Counted from the first letter of the stretch, positions 8,232 through 18,432 are shown. The stretch: DNA of 35,745 nt from Acidobacteria bacterium AH-259-G07 (GCA_027717925.1 JALLON010000003.1:1-35745); one strand, 5' to 3'. Notes: generated by a model not told the origin, from the letters alone. Translations and numbers: made by a program.

Positions 8232-10364
8232 ATGCTAAATCTTTTTCGCTTACTGCCGTGGTCCGTGCTTTCATTGACTCTCGTTTTGCCAGCCAGCGTT
8301 TTTGGCCAAGAAGCGAGCGAAAGCAAAGAAGAAGAGGAAGAGAAGAAAACAGAGATTTCCCCGCAGAGCTACGAGGTGGTGGTTGAGGATAGTGTTTCCT
8401 ATAGGCCCTCCCTGAACACTGTAGTCATGAAGCTTCCCATCCCCCTTCAATCCACACCGGCAAGTGTGGGAGTCGTCACCGCACCACTTTTTCAAAATCA
8501 GGATGCCACCATTTTGGGGGATGCGCTCAGAAACGTGAGTGGTGTGCTGGCTCACACAGGCTTCGGGGTTCACGATTTCTTCACCATTCGGGGATTCGAT
8601 TCACTCTCGGGCGGCTTGGTGCTCACCGATTCCGCCCCGGAACCGGAGGTGACCTTTTACCACTTGTACAACGTGGAACGGATCGAGGTCCTGAAAGGCC
8701 CCAGTGCCTTTCTATACGGTGGTAACCCTCTGTCGGGCAGCGTGAATTTGGTCAGAAAGCAGCCTCTGTTTGAAAATTCCCTCCAGCTTGGTGGAGCTTT
8801 CGGCTATTTCGAAACCTATCGCGGCAGCGTCGATCTGAATCGTGTGAGCTCGGATGGCAGCTTCGCCTTCCGTCTGAATGTGTTCGGGCAGGATTCGGAT
8901 AATTATCGGGACGATAAGGATAACCGGCAGTTTGGCGTCAATCCGGCCTTGACCTGGACCTTAGGAGGCAAAAGTTCTCTTGCGGTGAACTTTGAGTACA
9001 TCAACAGTGACTACAAATCCGATTCTGGTCTGCCCTTGGTCAATAATAATCAGATACCTGATGTGGCCCGCACTCGTTCCTATCAGTCACCTTTTGACTT
9101 TTCCGACCAGGAAATCTACCGGGTGCGACTTGATTTCAACACCGTCGTGAATGATTTCCTGACGCTCAGAAACAAATTCTACTTTACCGATTTGGATTGG
9201 CGTTCGGCCGGGACCCTTTTCAGTGGCGTTTTCCCCAACCAGCAAGGCAGCCTGGACGTCTTCCGTTTCCTTTCCCGGCTGGACGATCGCCAGAAGCTGG
9301 TCGGAAATCAATTTGAAGGGCTCTTTTCCATATCGACGGGCACAGTGAGCCACAATCTGCTGGCTGGATTCGAGTTCAACCGTTTGGGAGATGAGTTCAC
9401 TCTGGATGTCGCTTTCTTACCCCCTATTGATCTCTTTAACCCAGTTGAAAGAGCCACGGAGCCGCTCTTCCCTCTGCCCGGTCAATTGCAGGCGGCAGAT
9501 GCGCGAAGTCTGGTCTTTGCTCCTTACCTGGTCGACCAGATTGCTTTGTCCGAACAGGTGCAGCTGTTTTTGGGAGGGCGGCTGGATGTCATTGATTACG
9601 ATGATAAGGCGACGGCGACCTTGCGCAATGACAGCCAGTTTAGCCCTCTTCTGGGACTCGTTTATGCACCCAACCCCCAGCTTTCGTTTTATGTCAACGG
9701 GGGAAAGGCCTTTGCTCCGCCCTCCACTCTAGTCGTTGGAGAGCGCAAACCGGAAGAAAGCACCCAATATGAGGTTGGTGTCAAAAAGCAATTCCAGGGA
9801 GGTAAGATCGACACCACTCTGGCTTTTTATCACTTGGAAAAGAACAACATCGCAATTCCGGATCAAAGCGGTGTGACCCGGCAGACGGGGGATCAACGCT
9901 CCAGGGGTATTGAACTGGACTTTGCGGGTGAACTCGCCCTTGGCTGGTATGTCTTTGCTTCCTATGCTTTTAATGAAGCCGAGCTGACTGATTTCAGCGA
10001 GCGTATTATCATCAGTTTTAATCCTTTCTCTGCGATCACGCTGGATCGCTCCGGAAATCGTGCCGCTTTCGCACCCAAACACCTGTTCAATTTCTGGACC
10101 GTGAAAGAGTTTCGGAACGGAGTCAGCGTGGGTGGGGGAGGCCGCTATATTAGCGATCAGTTCATTGCTGAAGACAATGCCTTTAAGATTGACGGCGTGT
10201 TCACGCTGGATGCTACCCTGGCTTATCGCTTTAACAATTGGCGGTGGAGCCTGAACTTCAAAAACATCACCGATCGTAAATACGAAACTCGAGGCTTTAG
10301 ATCCACCTCTGTCATTCCAGCAAATCCGTTTGCTTTGTATGCCAGGGTCGAACTGGGAATGTGA
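8232..10364 (+). CDS. TonB-dependent (siderophore-type) receptor
   Basis: ORF 8094..10364; likely start ATG 8232 (MLNLFRLLPWSVLSLTLVLPASVFGQ). Plug GDALRNVSGV...FFTIRGFDS, YNVERIEVLKGPSAFLYGGNPLSGSVNLVRKQP, C-terminal barrel KNITDRKYETRGF. Confidence 0.9.
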   Translation: MLNLFRLLPWSVLSLTLVLPASVFGQEASESKEEEEEKKTEISPQSYEVVVEDSVSYRPSLNTVVMKLPIPLQSTPASVGVVTAPLFQNQDATILGDALRNVSGVLAHTGFGVHDFFTIRGFDSLSGGLVLTDSAPEPEVTFYHLYNVERIEVLKGPSAFLYGGNPLSGSVNLVRKQPLFENSLQLGGAFGYFETYRGSVDLNRVSSDGSFAFRLNVFGQDSDNYRDDKDNRQFGVNPALTWTLGGKSSLAVNFEYINSDYKSDSGLPLVNNNQIPDVARTRSYQSPFDFSDQEIYRVRLDFNTVVNDFLTLRNKFYFTDLDWRSAGTLFSGVFPNQQGSLDVFRFLSRLDDRQKLVGNQFEGLFSISTGTVSHNLLAGFEFNRLGDEFTLDVAFLPPIDLFNPVERATEPLFPLPGQLQAADARSLVFAPYLVDQIALSEQVQLFLGGRLDVIDYDDKATATLRNDSQFSPLLGLVYAPNPQLSFYVNGGKAFAPPSTLVVGERKPEESTQYEVGVKKQFQGGKIDTTLAFYHLEKNNIAIPDQSGVTRQTGDQRSRGIELDFAGELALGWYVFASYAFNEAELTDFSERIIISFNPFSAITLDRSGNRAAFAPKHLFNFWTVKEFRNGVSVGGGGRYISDQFIAEDNAFKIDGVFTLDATLAYRFNNWRWSLNFKNITDRKYETRGFRSTSVIPANPFALYARVELGM

Positions 10365-10370
10365 GGAAGT

Positions 10371-10394
10371 GGGGCCGTGTCAAGACACGGCCCC
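10371..10394. terminator. Perfect palindrome GGGGCCGTGTC-AA-GACACGGCCCC
   Basis: 11-bp perfect stem, 2-nt loop, just after the receptor stop; shares arms with the 4071 hairpin. Confidence 0.85.
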
Positions 10395-10405
10395 CGCATT
10401 AGAAC

Positions 10406-10633
10406 ATGATGAAAACTTTTCCTCGCTGGATTCTCTACGTAGCAGCGTTTCTCCTCTATGTGCTGCACAATGATCTGTGGTTCTGGAACGATCCTCGATT
10501 AGTGCTGGGCTTGCCGATCGGTCTCCTTTACCATGTTGCATTTTGCCTGGCTGCCTCGGCTTTGATGGTGTTTTTGGTGATCTATGCCTGGCCCGAGAAG
10601 CTCGAGGTTGAAGAAGAGAGAGAAGAGGAATGA
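10406..10633 (+). CDS. DUF3311-like small membrane protein (symporter partner)
   Basis: 75 aa with two hydrophobic helices; ATGA overlap with downstream symporter. Confidence 0.75.
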   Translation: MMKTFPRWILYVAAFLLYVLHNDLWFWNDPRLVLGLPIGLLYHVAFCLAASALMVFLVIYAWPEKLEVEEEREEE

Positions 10634-12108
10634 TCACGACAGGGGTCATCTTTGTTTACCTGGTCTTGGTGCTCCTGATTGGGGCCTTTAGTCACAAGTT
10701 GTTTCGGGGCACAGGTGAGGATTATTTTGTCGCCACCAGAACCATCGGCCCCTTCATCCTTCTTATGTCCCTCTTTGGGACCAACATGACTTCCTTTGCC
10801 CTGTTGGGAGCCTCAGGAGAGGCTTATCATCAGGGGATAGGCGTCTTTAGTCTGATGGCTTCGGCCGGTGCCCTGGTAATTCCTTGTGTCTTCTTCTTTG
10901 TTGGACCGCGTGTCTGGTCACTGGGAAAGCGTCACGGTTATCTTACTCAAGTTCAATTGTTCCGCGAACGTTGGGGTTCGGATGGATTTGGTCTGGTCCT
11001 GTTTGTAGTTCTCATCGCTCTCATTATTCCGTACCTGTTAATCGGTATCATGGCCGGAGGGATTACCCTGAATGAAATCACAAATGGCCAGATCCCGGAA
11101 TGGGCTGGTGGACTCACGGTCTGCCTGGTGGTTTTGGCTTATGTTACCTATGGTGGCCTGCGAGGAACGGCTTGGGCCAACACTTTTCAGACTCTGGTCT
11201 TCATGATTCTGGGCGGTGTGACCTTTTACGTCGTGGTGGACCGCTTGGGTGGCTTCTCGGCTGCCCTGGCCCGAGTCGTCAATCAACACCCGGAGTTGCT
11301 CATCCGCGGGGACTCCATCCAACCCTTAAAATTGTTGACCTATACCTTTGTTCTGCTTTCGGTGGGAATGTTTCCCCACATGTTCATGCACTGGCTCTCA
11401 GCCCGCCGGGCGGCAACCTTTCGCTATCCGTTGATGTTTTATCCAGTATGTATTGCCGTGGTTTGGCTCCCCAGCGTGTTGTTGGGAATCCTGGGGAGCG
11501 TGGATTTTCCAGGACTGAAAGGGCCCCAGGCCAACTACATCCTGGTCAAAATGATCGGGCTTCATGCTCCGGAGATCCTGGCGGGCCTTTTGGCAGCGGG
11601 TGTATTGGCAGCCGTCATGTCCTCGCTCGACTCCCAGGTTCTTTCCATCGGAAGCATGTTCACTCAAGACATCGTGAGACATTACGGATTTCACGATCGA
11701 ATGAGCGAAAAACAGCAGGTACTGGTCGGAAGACTCTTTGTCGTGGGTATTCTGGTCGTGACCTATTTGCTCTTTCTCATCTCTAATCGGAGCATCTTCA
11801 GACTGGGGATCTGGTCCTTCAGCGGATTCTCCGCGCTGTTTCCCATAGTCGTTGCAGCGCTGTTTTGGAAGCGAAGCACAAAGTACGGGGCCTTTGCCTC
11901 GGTCTTTAGTGTGGTCGTCTTATGGATCTACTTCTTTCTCCAGGCCGGACGGGCTGAGGATTATACGATCGGCGGTACAGGAGTCATGCCGGTCGCAGTG
12001 ATTTTGGCTGTGTCCACTGCGGCCATGATCCTCTTTTCACTTTTGAGCAAGGCACCCGATCAGGCCGTGATTGAGAAGTTCTTCCCTAGCGGAGGGGGCA
12101 GACCTTGA
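10630..12108 (+). CDS. Sodium:solute symporter (SSS family)
   Basis: 492 aa, about 13 hydrophobic segments; GTGEDYFVATRTIGPF...TNMTSFALLGASGEAY, AAVMSSLDSQVLSIGSMFTQDI. Confidence 0.9.
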   Translation: MITTGVIFVYLVLVLLIGAFSHKLFRGTGEDYFVATRTIGPFILLMSLFGTNMTSFALLGASGEAYHQGIGVFSLMASAGALVIPCVFFFVGPRVWSLGKRHGYLTQVQLFRERWGSDGFGLVLFVVLIALIIPYLLIGIMAGGITLNEITNGQIPEWAGGLTVCLVVLAYVTYGGLRGTAWANTFQTLVFMILGGVTFYVVVDRLGGFSAALARVVNQHPELLIRGDSIQPLKLLTYTFVLLSVGMFPHMFMHWLSARRAATFRYPLMFYPVCIAVVWLPSVLLGILGSVDFPGLKGPQANYILVKMIGLHAPEILAGLLAAGVLAAVMSSLDSQVLSIGSMFTQDIVRHYGFHDRMSEKQQVLVGRLFVVGILVVTYLLFLISNRSIFRLGIWSFSGFSALFPIVVAALFWKRSTKYGAFASVFSVVVLWIYFFLQAGRAEDYTIGGTGVMPVAVILAVSTAAMILFSLLSKAPDQAVIEKFFPSGGGRP

Positions 12109-12119
12109 ATTTTTAAATC

Positions 12120-13409
12120 ATGAGAATCGCCTACATCGCCGCTGGAGCCGCCGACATGTACTGCGGCAGTTGTATACACGATAACACGCTAGCGGCCGCA
12201 CTCCAGAAAAAAGGCCACGAGGTGGCTCTCTTGCCCACCTATACACCTCTTCGTACCGACGAGCCGAACGTGAGCATGGACCACATCTTCTATGGGGGAA
12301 TCAATGTTTATCTGCAGCAGAAGTTTGCTCTGTTTCGCCATACCCCCTGGGTTTTGGATTCGTTATTCGATCGACCGATTCTGCTTAACCTGGTCTCGCA
12401 GTTCAGTTCGACAACCAATGCCCGGGATCTGGGAGCCTTGACGGCATCTGTTCTCAAAGGGGAGCGAGGGTATCAGCAAAAGGAGTTGGTCAAATTGGTT
12501 ACCTGGTTGAAAGACTCCGTGCAACCTGAAATTGTCCAGCTCACCAATTCCATGTTCCTTGGCCTCGCCAAACAGATTAAACAAGAGTTGCAGGTCCCCG
12601 TTCTTTGTGCTCTTCAGGGAGAAGATATCTTCATGCAGGATCTTCTTGAGCCGCACAAATCGCAGGTGCTGGAACTCCTTCGAAAACGGGTGCCTGACGT
12701 GGACGGTTTCATCGCCACCAGTGAGTATTACGCCGACTTCATGTCGCAGTATCTCGATATCGCCAGGGAGAAGATCCATGTGGTGAGGTGGGGCCTGAAC
12801 CTGCAAGGTCACGGAAAGCTCCCGAAAAATACCGGCAAGAATTCCTTCGCAATAGGCTACCTGGCCCGCATTTGTCCTGAAAAGGGCCTTCACCTGTTGG
12901 TGGAAGCCTTCCACCGGTTGTGCGAGAGGCCGAACCCTGACCAACTCCAGCTCAAGGTTGCCGGTTACCTCAGCAAGCGAGACAAGCCCTATTTTAATCG
13001 TATTCTCCAGAAAATTTCGCAGTGGGGTCTCGAGGGCCGATTCGACTATTGGGGTGAAGTGGACCGCCGGCAAAAGATCCAGTTTCTCAATACTCTTCAT
13101 GTTCTATCCGTACCGACCACCTATCGGGAACCAAAAGGCTTATACGTTCTGGAGGCACTCGCCAACGGTGTGCCGGTCGTTCAGCCCCGTCACGGGTCCT
13201 TCCCGGAGTTGATCCAAGCGACGGGCGGGGGCGTTCTGGTCAATCCGGACTCGGCAGGCGCTCTGGTCGAAGGAATTCAGTCGTTAGTTGAGGATTCTGA
13301 ACACCGAGACAGGCTTGCCCGGCAGGGAAAGGAGGCGGTTCACCGAGCCTTTAGCGACGAGATGATGGCGGAAGCAACTCTAGCCGTTTATCGGCAGTAT
13401 GTACGGTAG
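12120..13409 (+). CDS. Glycosyltransferase family 4/1-like protein
   Basis: 429 aa; MRIAYIAAGAADMYCGSCIHDNTLAAALQKKGHEV, LARICPEKGLHLLVEAF, EPKGLYVLEALANGVPVVQPRHGSFPELI. Confidence 0.9.
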   Translation: MRIAYIAAGAADMYCGSCIHDNTLAAALQKKGHEVALLPTYTPLRTDEPNVSMDHIFYGGINVYLQQKFALFRHTPWVLDSLFDRPILLNLVSQFSSTTNARDLGALTASVLKGERGYQQKELVKLVTWLKDSVQPEIVQLTNSMFLGLAKQIKQELQVPVLCALQGEDIFMQDLLEPHKSQVLELLRKRVPDVDGFIATSEYYADFMSQYLDIAREKIHVVRWGLNLQGHGKLPKNTGKNSFAIGYLARICPEKGLHLLVEAFHRLCERPNPDQLQLKVAGYLSKRDKPYFNRILQKISQWGLEGRFDYWGEVDRRQKIQFLNTLHVLSVPTTYREPKGLYVLEALANGVPVVQPRHGSFPELIQATGGGVLVNPDSAGALVEGIQSLVEDSEHRDRLARQGKEAVHRAFSDEMMAEATLAVYRQYVR

Positions 13410-13431
13410 GGGCGAGCCACCGGCTAGCGGG
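13406..13431. repeat. Degraded copy of the 8127 palindrome (GTAGGGGCGAGCC left arm intact)
   Basis: GTAGGGGCGAGCCACCGGCTAGCGGG; first 13 nt identical to 8127-8139; contains the TAG stop of the glycosyltransferase. Confidence 0.75.
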
Positions 13432-13476
13432 AATGATTGATGATCAGGCCCTAATGAGATAAATTCATTCTAACCA

Positions 13477-14148
13477 GTGTCACTGAAAGTATCCGACCTG
13501 CAAAAGCACTTTGGCAGTGAGCCCCACCGGGTGGAAGTTCTGCGCGGCATTTCTTTCGAACTGGGCCCGGGAGAATCCCTCGCTATCACCGGGCCCTCGG
13601 GTTCAGGGAAGAGTACACTTCTTCACTGCCTGGGAACTTTGTCCCCACCCTCCTCGGGAAGCATCGAAATCGACGGCAAAAATCCCTTTGCCTTACCGGA
13701 GCCTGAGTTGGCTCGATTCCGGAACCGGGTGATTGGTTTTGTCTTCCAGGCCCATCATCTCCTCCCCCAGTATTCTGTCCTCGAAAATGTGCTGATGCCG
13801 GCCTTGGCATTTCCCGACCTGCGTCAGCACACGGAAAAGTGCGCCCTGGAACTGCTAAAAAAAGTGAGTCTGAATAATCGTTTAGGGCATCTTCCCTCAG
13901 AACTCTCTGGAGGTGAGCGTCAGAGGGTGGCTGTGGCCCGTGCTCTCATTAATCGGCCCAACCTGCTGCTTTGCGATGAGCCTACGGGAAACCTCGACCG
14001 CTCTACCGCTCAATCTGTGGCTGCTCTTTTATTTGAGCTCCACCGGGAAGAGAAGAATATTCTAATCGTCGTCACCCACAGTCTTGAGCTGGCCGACCGC
14101 TTTCCGCGGCGTTTTGAGCTGAAGGAGGGAGCGTGCGTCGCAGTCTGA
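13477..14148 (+). CDS. ABC transporter ATP-binding protein (LolD/MacB type)
   Basis: Walker A GPSGSGKST, signature LSGGERQRVAVARAL, Walker B LLLCDEPTGNLD, H-loop VVTHS; GTG start. Confidence 0.92.
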   Translation: MSLKVSDLQKHFGSEPHRVEVLRGISFELGPGESLAITGPSGSGKSTLLHCLGTLSPPSSGSIEIDGKNPFALPEPELARFRNRVIGFVFQAHHLLPQYSVLENVLMPALAFPDLRQHTEKCALELLKKVSLNNRLGHLPSELSGGERQRVAVARALINRPNLLLCDEPTGNLDRSTAQSVAALLFELHREEKNILIVVTHSLELADRFPRRFELKEGACVAV

Positions 14149-17100
14149 TCTATTTCTGGCGAATGAATCTGGCGGTGGCCCTGGGAGCCGCCGTAACCAC
14201 GGCGGTGCTGACCGGGGCTCTTCTGGTGGGCGATTCCGTCCGAGGCAGCCTGCGAGATCTCACGCTGGATCGCCTGGGCGGCATCGACTACTCCCTGGTG
14301 CCCCAAAGGTTCTTCCGTGAAGACTTGGCCGTGGACCTGGCCGAGGACACAGCTTTTAGGGATCATTTTAGGGAGGTGGCTCCTGCCATCCTGCTGGGCG
14401 GCAGCGCCACTCACGCTGGTTCGCAAGCCCGAGCCTCAAAGGTCAGTATTCAGGGAATCGACCAGCGTTTTCTGGAAGTTTTTGGACTTGGCCCGGACGG
14501 CCCTCCTATCGATTTCGATTCAGGCGGTGCAAAAAGGGTCTTCCCTCCCGTGGTGATCAACCAATCGCTTCAAAAGGAGCTCGGTGCAAACATCGGTGAT
14601 CCTATTCTAATCTCGTCGAAAAAACCTACCCAGATTCATCCGGAATTCTTGCTCGGCAGTCGAGATCCTTCAGACCTGCTGGAAACAATTCGACTGAGCC
14701 TGGTCCAGGTTATACCGGACCGCGGAGTGGGAAGATTTGGTCTTGATCCTCACCAGAATCTCCCTTTTAATGCGTACCTTCCTCTATCTGTTCTCCAGAA
14801 GGCCCTCCAGCAGGAGGGACGTGTCAATGCCTTGCTGGTAGCCCAAAGTTCCGGGTCCACCCCAGATAGCGGGACGTCGATACTACAGGAAAGCTTGCGC
14901 CGGGTGCTCCAGCTTCAGGATCTGAACTTAAGGCTGCGAGAAGGCCTGGCCTATTTTGCCCTGGAAAGTCGGGAGATGATTATTCCCCCCTTGATTGAAG
15001 AAGCTGCCGCAGCTGCGGCTGTGGACTTGCAGGCACCTTTCCAGCGTATTTTGACCTACCTGGCCAATGGTATGACTGCCCGCGAACGAGCGATTCCCTA
15101 CTCGACCGTTACAGCCATGGATCCTTCGAAGGGTGATGGCTTTGGCTCTCTGGAGCTGACGAACGGTCAGCCTGCAGCTCCCTTGGGGGAAAACGACATT
15201 CTCCTGAACAAGTGGGCTGCCGACGACTTGAGCGTGAAGGAAGGCGATTTGATTGAGCTCAGCTATTACGTGCTGGGTCCCCGGGAGCAGCTCCTTACCC
15301 AAAAGGCCCGATTTCAATTAACAGGGATCGTGGCCCTGAAGAACCTGGGTGTCGATCGGACTCTCACACCCGAGATTCCAGGTGTTCAAGACGCACAGGA
15401 CATGGCAGCGTGGGATCCTCCCGTTCCCATCGCCCTCGATCGGATCCGGCCCAAGGATGAGGCCTACTGGGATGAATTTGGAGCTGCGCCTAAGGCTTTT
15501 GTGGCTTACGCAGCAGGTCTGAATTTGTGGAGCAGTCGCTTTGGGCGTCTGACCTCGATTCGAGTCGGTGCTGCTAAAGACAGCAATCTGGAGTCGACGC
15601 AAGAGCGGTTTCAAAGGGCCTTGCTGGAGCGAATTAGCCCCATGGGGGTTGGTTTTATCTTCCAGCCGGTCAAGGAGCAAGGCTTAAGGGCATCAGCTGG
15701 AGCCACCGATTTCAGCATGCTTTTTATTTCGTTCAGCTTCTTTCTGATCACCTCGGCGGCCCTTTTGGTCGGGCTTCTGTTTCGCTTGGGTGTGGAGCAG
15801 CGGGCTCGCGAGATCGGCCTTTTACTATCCTTGGGTTATCCGCTGAAGTCCGTGCGCCGGCGCTTCTTGGCTGAGGGAGCTCTTGTGGCTGGAGCAGGCT
15901 CGCTCCTGGGTCTGGCGGGTGCTCTCGCCTATGCATGGCTGTTGATCTTTGGCCTGCGAACCTGGTGGTCGGCGGCTGTAGGATCTCCGTTCCTTTCTTT
16001 CTATGTTACTCGACTAAGTCTGATAGTGGGGTATCTGGTTTCGCTGGCCGTTGTCCTCTTTTCCATTTGGTGGGCCCTACGGAAGCTGGCCCAACTGCCA
16101 ACGCCAGTGCTCCTGGGGGGCGGCACCTCCCACCCTGTGCAAGCCCGAGCGCGCCGATGGGTCAGGGTCTTGGCTCTCGCCAGTCTGGGATTGGCGATGG
16201 TTCTCATGCTCATTGCTGTTCTCACACAGGCTACCTCCTCGGTGGGATTATTTTTTGGAATTGGGACAAGCTTATTGCTGGCCGGTCTGTCTTTTTTCTC
16301 TCTCTGGCTGCGAGCCTCTCGCCGCGTTCCCATTCAGCCCCACAGGCTCGCCCTGCCGGTGCAGATTGCCGCCAGGAACAGCGCCTGGAATCCCGGGCGA
16401 AGTTTGCTTAGCACGGCTCTGGTTGCCAGCGCTTGTTTTGTCATTGTCAGCGTGGGGGCCAATCGCCATGAACCGGGCGAAGAACTCCTTCGCCGGGACT
16501 CAGGCGCGGGAGGGTTTTCCTTGCTGGCCCAATCGGACATTTCTGTGCACCAGGACTTGAACGATCCGGAAGGACGCTTTGATTTGGGCTTCTCTGACAG
16601 CGATTCGGAGAAACTGAGCGAAGTTCGGATCATGCCCTTCCGAGTGCTTCCGGGCGAGGACGTCAGCTGTCTGAACCTGTATCAACCTCAAAAGCCCCGC
16701 ATCTTAGGCGTCCCGCCGGAGCAAATCGCTCGAGGAGGGTTCCAGTTTCAACAGCTGTCTAAGGATGTCGAGAATCCATGGACTTTGCTTGAACAAAGCC
16801 TGGAAGCAGGTGTCATTCCTGCTGTCGGCGATGCCAATTCTGTCCTGTGGATCCTGCATCTAGGGCTGGGTAAGGACTTGATTTTGCAAAACGAAAGAGG
16901 CGAAGAGATCAAGCTTCGCCTGGTGGCTCTTCTGCGAAGCAGCATCTTTCAAAGCGAGCTCTTGATCTCCGAGGCTAATTTCTTAAGACACTTTCCCAGT
17001 CAGAGCGGATATTCTTACTTTTTGATCGAAGCGCCGCTGGAAAAAAGACAGGAAATGGCTTCTCTATTGGAAAGCAATCTAAATCGCCATGGGCTGGACG

Positions 17101-17528
17101 CTACCTCCACCGCTGAGGTACTGGCCAGCTATCTGGCGGTCGAAAACACTTATCTGTCCACATTTCAAACATTGGGGGGTCTGGGCCTGCTGTTGGGCAC
17201 ACTGGGGCTGGGGATTGTTCTGGTGAGAAATGTCCTCGAACGCAGGGGTGAGCTGGCCACGCTTCGCGCTTTTGGCTTTCCCCGATCGAAGCTGGCCTGG
17301 ATGGTCCTGGCCGAAAATGGATTTCTGCTGATGCTTGGCCTGGTGCTCGGTACGGCTTCGGCACTGGTTGCCGTGGCGCCTCATTTGGCTGGCGGCGGCG
17401 CTCCAATTCCCTGGCTGTCGCTTTCTCTAACGCTTCTGGCCGTACTTGTGGTGGGCCTGGCAGCCGGTGCCGCCGCCGTCGTCGCGGCACTGCGGGTCCC
17501 TTTGCTTCCAGCCCTCAAGGCAGAGTGA
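14133..17528 (+). CDS. FtsX/MacB-type ABC transporter permease, large
   Basis: 1131 aa; N-terminal TM anchor, LLVGLLFRLGVEQRAREIGLLLSLGYPLKSVRRRFLAEG and ERRGELATLRAFGFPRSKLAWMVLAENGFLLMLGL; 16-bp overlap with the ATPase. Confidence 0.88.
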   Translation: MRRSLIYFWRMNLAVALGAAVTTAVLTGALLVGDSVRGSLRDLTLDRLGGIDYSLVPQRFFREDLAVDLAEDTAFRDHFREVAPAILLGGSATHAGSQARASKVSIQGIDQRFLEVFGLGPDGPPIDFDSGGAKRVFPPVVINQSLQKELGANIGDPILISSKKPTQIHPEFLLGSRDPSDLLETIRLSLVQVIPDRGVGRFGLDPHQNLPFNAYLPLSVLQKALQQEGRVNALLVAQSSGSTPDSGTSILQESLRRVLQLQDLNLRLREGLAYFALESREMIIPPLIEEAAAAAAVDLQAPFQRILTYLANGMTARERAIPYSTVTAMDPSKGDGFGSLELTNGQPAAPLGENDILLNKWAADDLSVKEGDLIELSYYVLGPREQLLTQKARFQLTGIVALKNLGVDRTLTPEIPGVQDAQDMAAWDPPVPIALDRIRPKDEAYWDEFGAAPKAFVAYAAGLNLWSSRFGRLTSIRVGAAKDSNLESTQERFQRALLERISPMGVGFIFQPVKEQGLRASAGATDFSMLFISFSFFLITSAALLVGLLFRLGVEQRAREIGLLLSLGYPLKSVRRRFLAEGALVAGAGSLLGLAGALAYAWLLIFGLRTWWSAAVGSPFLSFYVTRLSLIVGYLVSLAVVLFSIWWALRKLAQLPTPVLLGGGTSHPVQARARRWVRVLALASLGLAMVLMLIAVLTQATSSVGLFFGIGTSLLLAGLSFFSLWLRASRRVPIQPHRLALPVQIAARNSAWNPGRSLLSTALVASACFVIVSVGANRHEPGEELLRRDSGAGGFSLLAQSDISVHQDLNDPEGRFDLGFSDSDSEKLSEVRIMPFRVLPGEDVSCLNLYQPQKPRILGVPPEQIARGGFQFQQLSKDVENPWTLLEQSLEAGVIPAVGDANSVLWILHLGLGKDLILQNERGEEIKLRLVALLRSSIFQSELLISEANFLRHFPSQSGYSYFLIEAPLEKRQEMASLLESNLNRHGLDATSTAEVLASYLAVENTYLSTFQTLGGLGLLLGTLGLGIVLVRNVLERRGELATLRAFGFPRSKLAWMVLAENGFLLMLGLVLGTASALVAVAPHLAGGGAPIPWLSLSLTLLAVLVVGLAAGAAAVVAALRVPLLPALKAE

Positions 17529-17570
17529 TTTACGCAGCTTATCCTGGGAGGGCAAGGATCCAGAGCTCAA

Positions 17571-17762
17571 TTGAACATAAAAAACGTTGAATTAAAAATG
17601 CCTTTGGAATTGGTCGAGCAGATACAGCTGGCAACCTATGCTAGGATTGCAGGGACATTTGAGGAGACACTGATCTATCTTGTCAGAAAAGGTCTATCTG
17701 CGGTTGCGCCGACTATCAAGCAAGGAGTCATGGATCAGTTGAATAGGTTAAACAGTTTGTGA
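17571..17762 (+). CDS. Small ORF, possible ribbon-helix-helix-like protein next to a TA module
   Basis: 63 aa, TTG start; MPLELVEQIQLATYARIAGTFEETLIYLVRKGL. Confidence 0.35.
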   Translation: MNIKNVELKMPLELVEQIQLATYARIAGTFEETLIYLVRKGLSAVAPTIKQGVMDQLNRLNSL

Positions 17763-17777
17763 AGATCATGGAGTAAG

Positions 17778-18032
17778 ATGTCCGAGGACAAGACAATGGC
17801 AAAGGATATTATCCAGTGTGATCCGAGCATAATGATGGGTAAGCCCGTTGTTGCCGGTACACGTATTACTGTGGAGCTGATACTGGAGAAATTGGCCGCT
17901 GGCGAGACAGTCGAACAACTTCTCCAAGCGCATCCTCGCCTCACAAAGGAAGGCGTACAAGCCGCTTTGGCGTTTGCTGCAAAAGCCTTGAGTTCCGACG
18001 TAGTCTACCCCCTACCGAACAAAACGGCATGA
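17778..18032 (+). CDS. DUF433 domain antitoxin-like protein
   Basis: IIQCDPSIMMGKPVVAGTRITVELILEKLAAGETVEQLLQAHPRLTKEGVQAALAFA is typical of DUF433. Confidence 0.88.
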   Translation: MSEDKTMAKDIIQCDPSIMMGKPVVAGTRITVELILEKLAAGETVEQLLQAHPRLTKEGVQAALAFAAKALSSDVVYPLPNKTA

Positions 18033-18388
18033 ATTTTCTGGTTGATGAAAGCGTCGACCAGCCAATAGTTGACCGGCTTCGGGAGAATGGTCACGATGTA
18101 ATTTATATAGCGGAGATGGATCCCGGGATTTCGGATCAAAGGATTTTGGTACTAGCGAATGAAAAGGCCGCGCTTCTTGTAACGTGTGACAAAGACTTTG
18201 GTGAACTTGTGTTCCGCCAAGGAAGAGTCTCTTATGGGGTCCTGCTTATCCGGTTGGCAGGCCTGCCGGCAAGTGAAAAAGCCCATGTCACTTCCGTTGC
18301 TATTCACGAGCACGGCAGGGAACTCATTCAGCGTTTTAGTGTCGTCACTCCCGGCATGATCCGAATTCGCTCGAAACTTGATGCCTAA
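18029..18388 (+). CDS. DUF5615 PIN-like toxin
   Basis: MNFLVDESVDQPIVDRLRENGHDV...ILVLANEKAALLVTCDKDFGELVF; ATGA overlap with DUF433 gene. Confidence 0.88.
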   Translation: MNFLVDESVDQPIVDRLRENGHDVIYIAEMDPGISDQRILVLANEKAALLVTCDKDFGELVFRQGRVSYGVLLIRLAGLPASEKAHVTSVAIHEHGRELIQRFSVVTPGMIRIRSKLDA

Positions 18389-18432
18389 TTAGGCAATGAA
18401 GAGCCAAGATCTGCAGACTGAGACTTATAGGG

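Noticed and set aside
15988-16411. Alternate-frame ORFs inside the ABC permease (e.g. 15935..16411, 16051..16560)
   Set aside because: High-GC overlapping frames inside a well-supported coding frame; no recognisable family.
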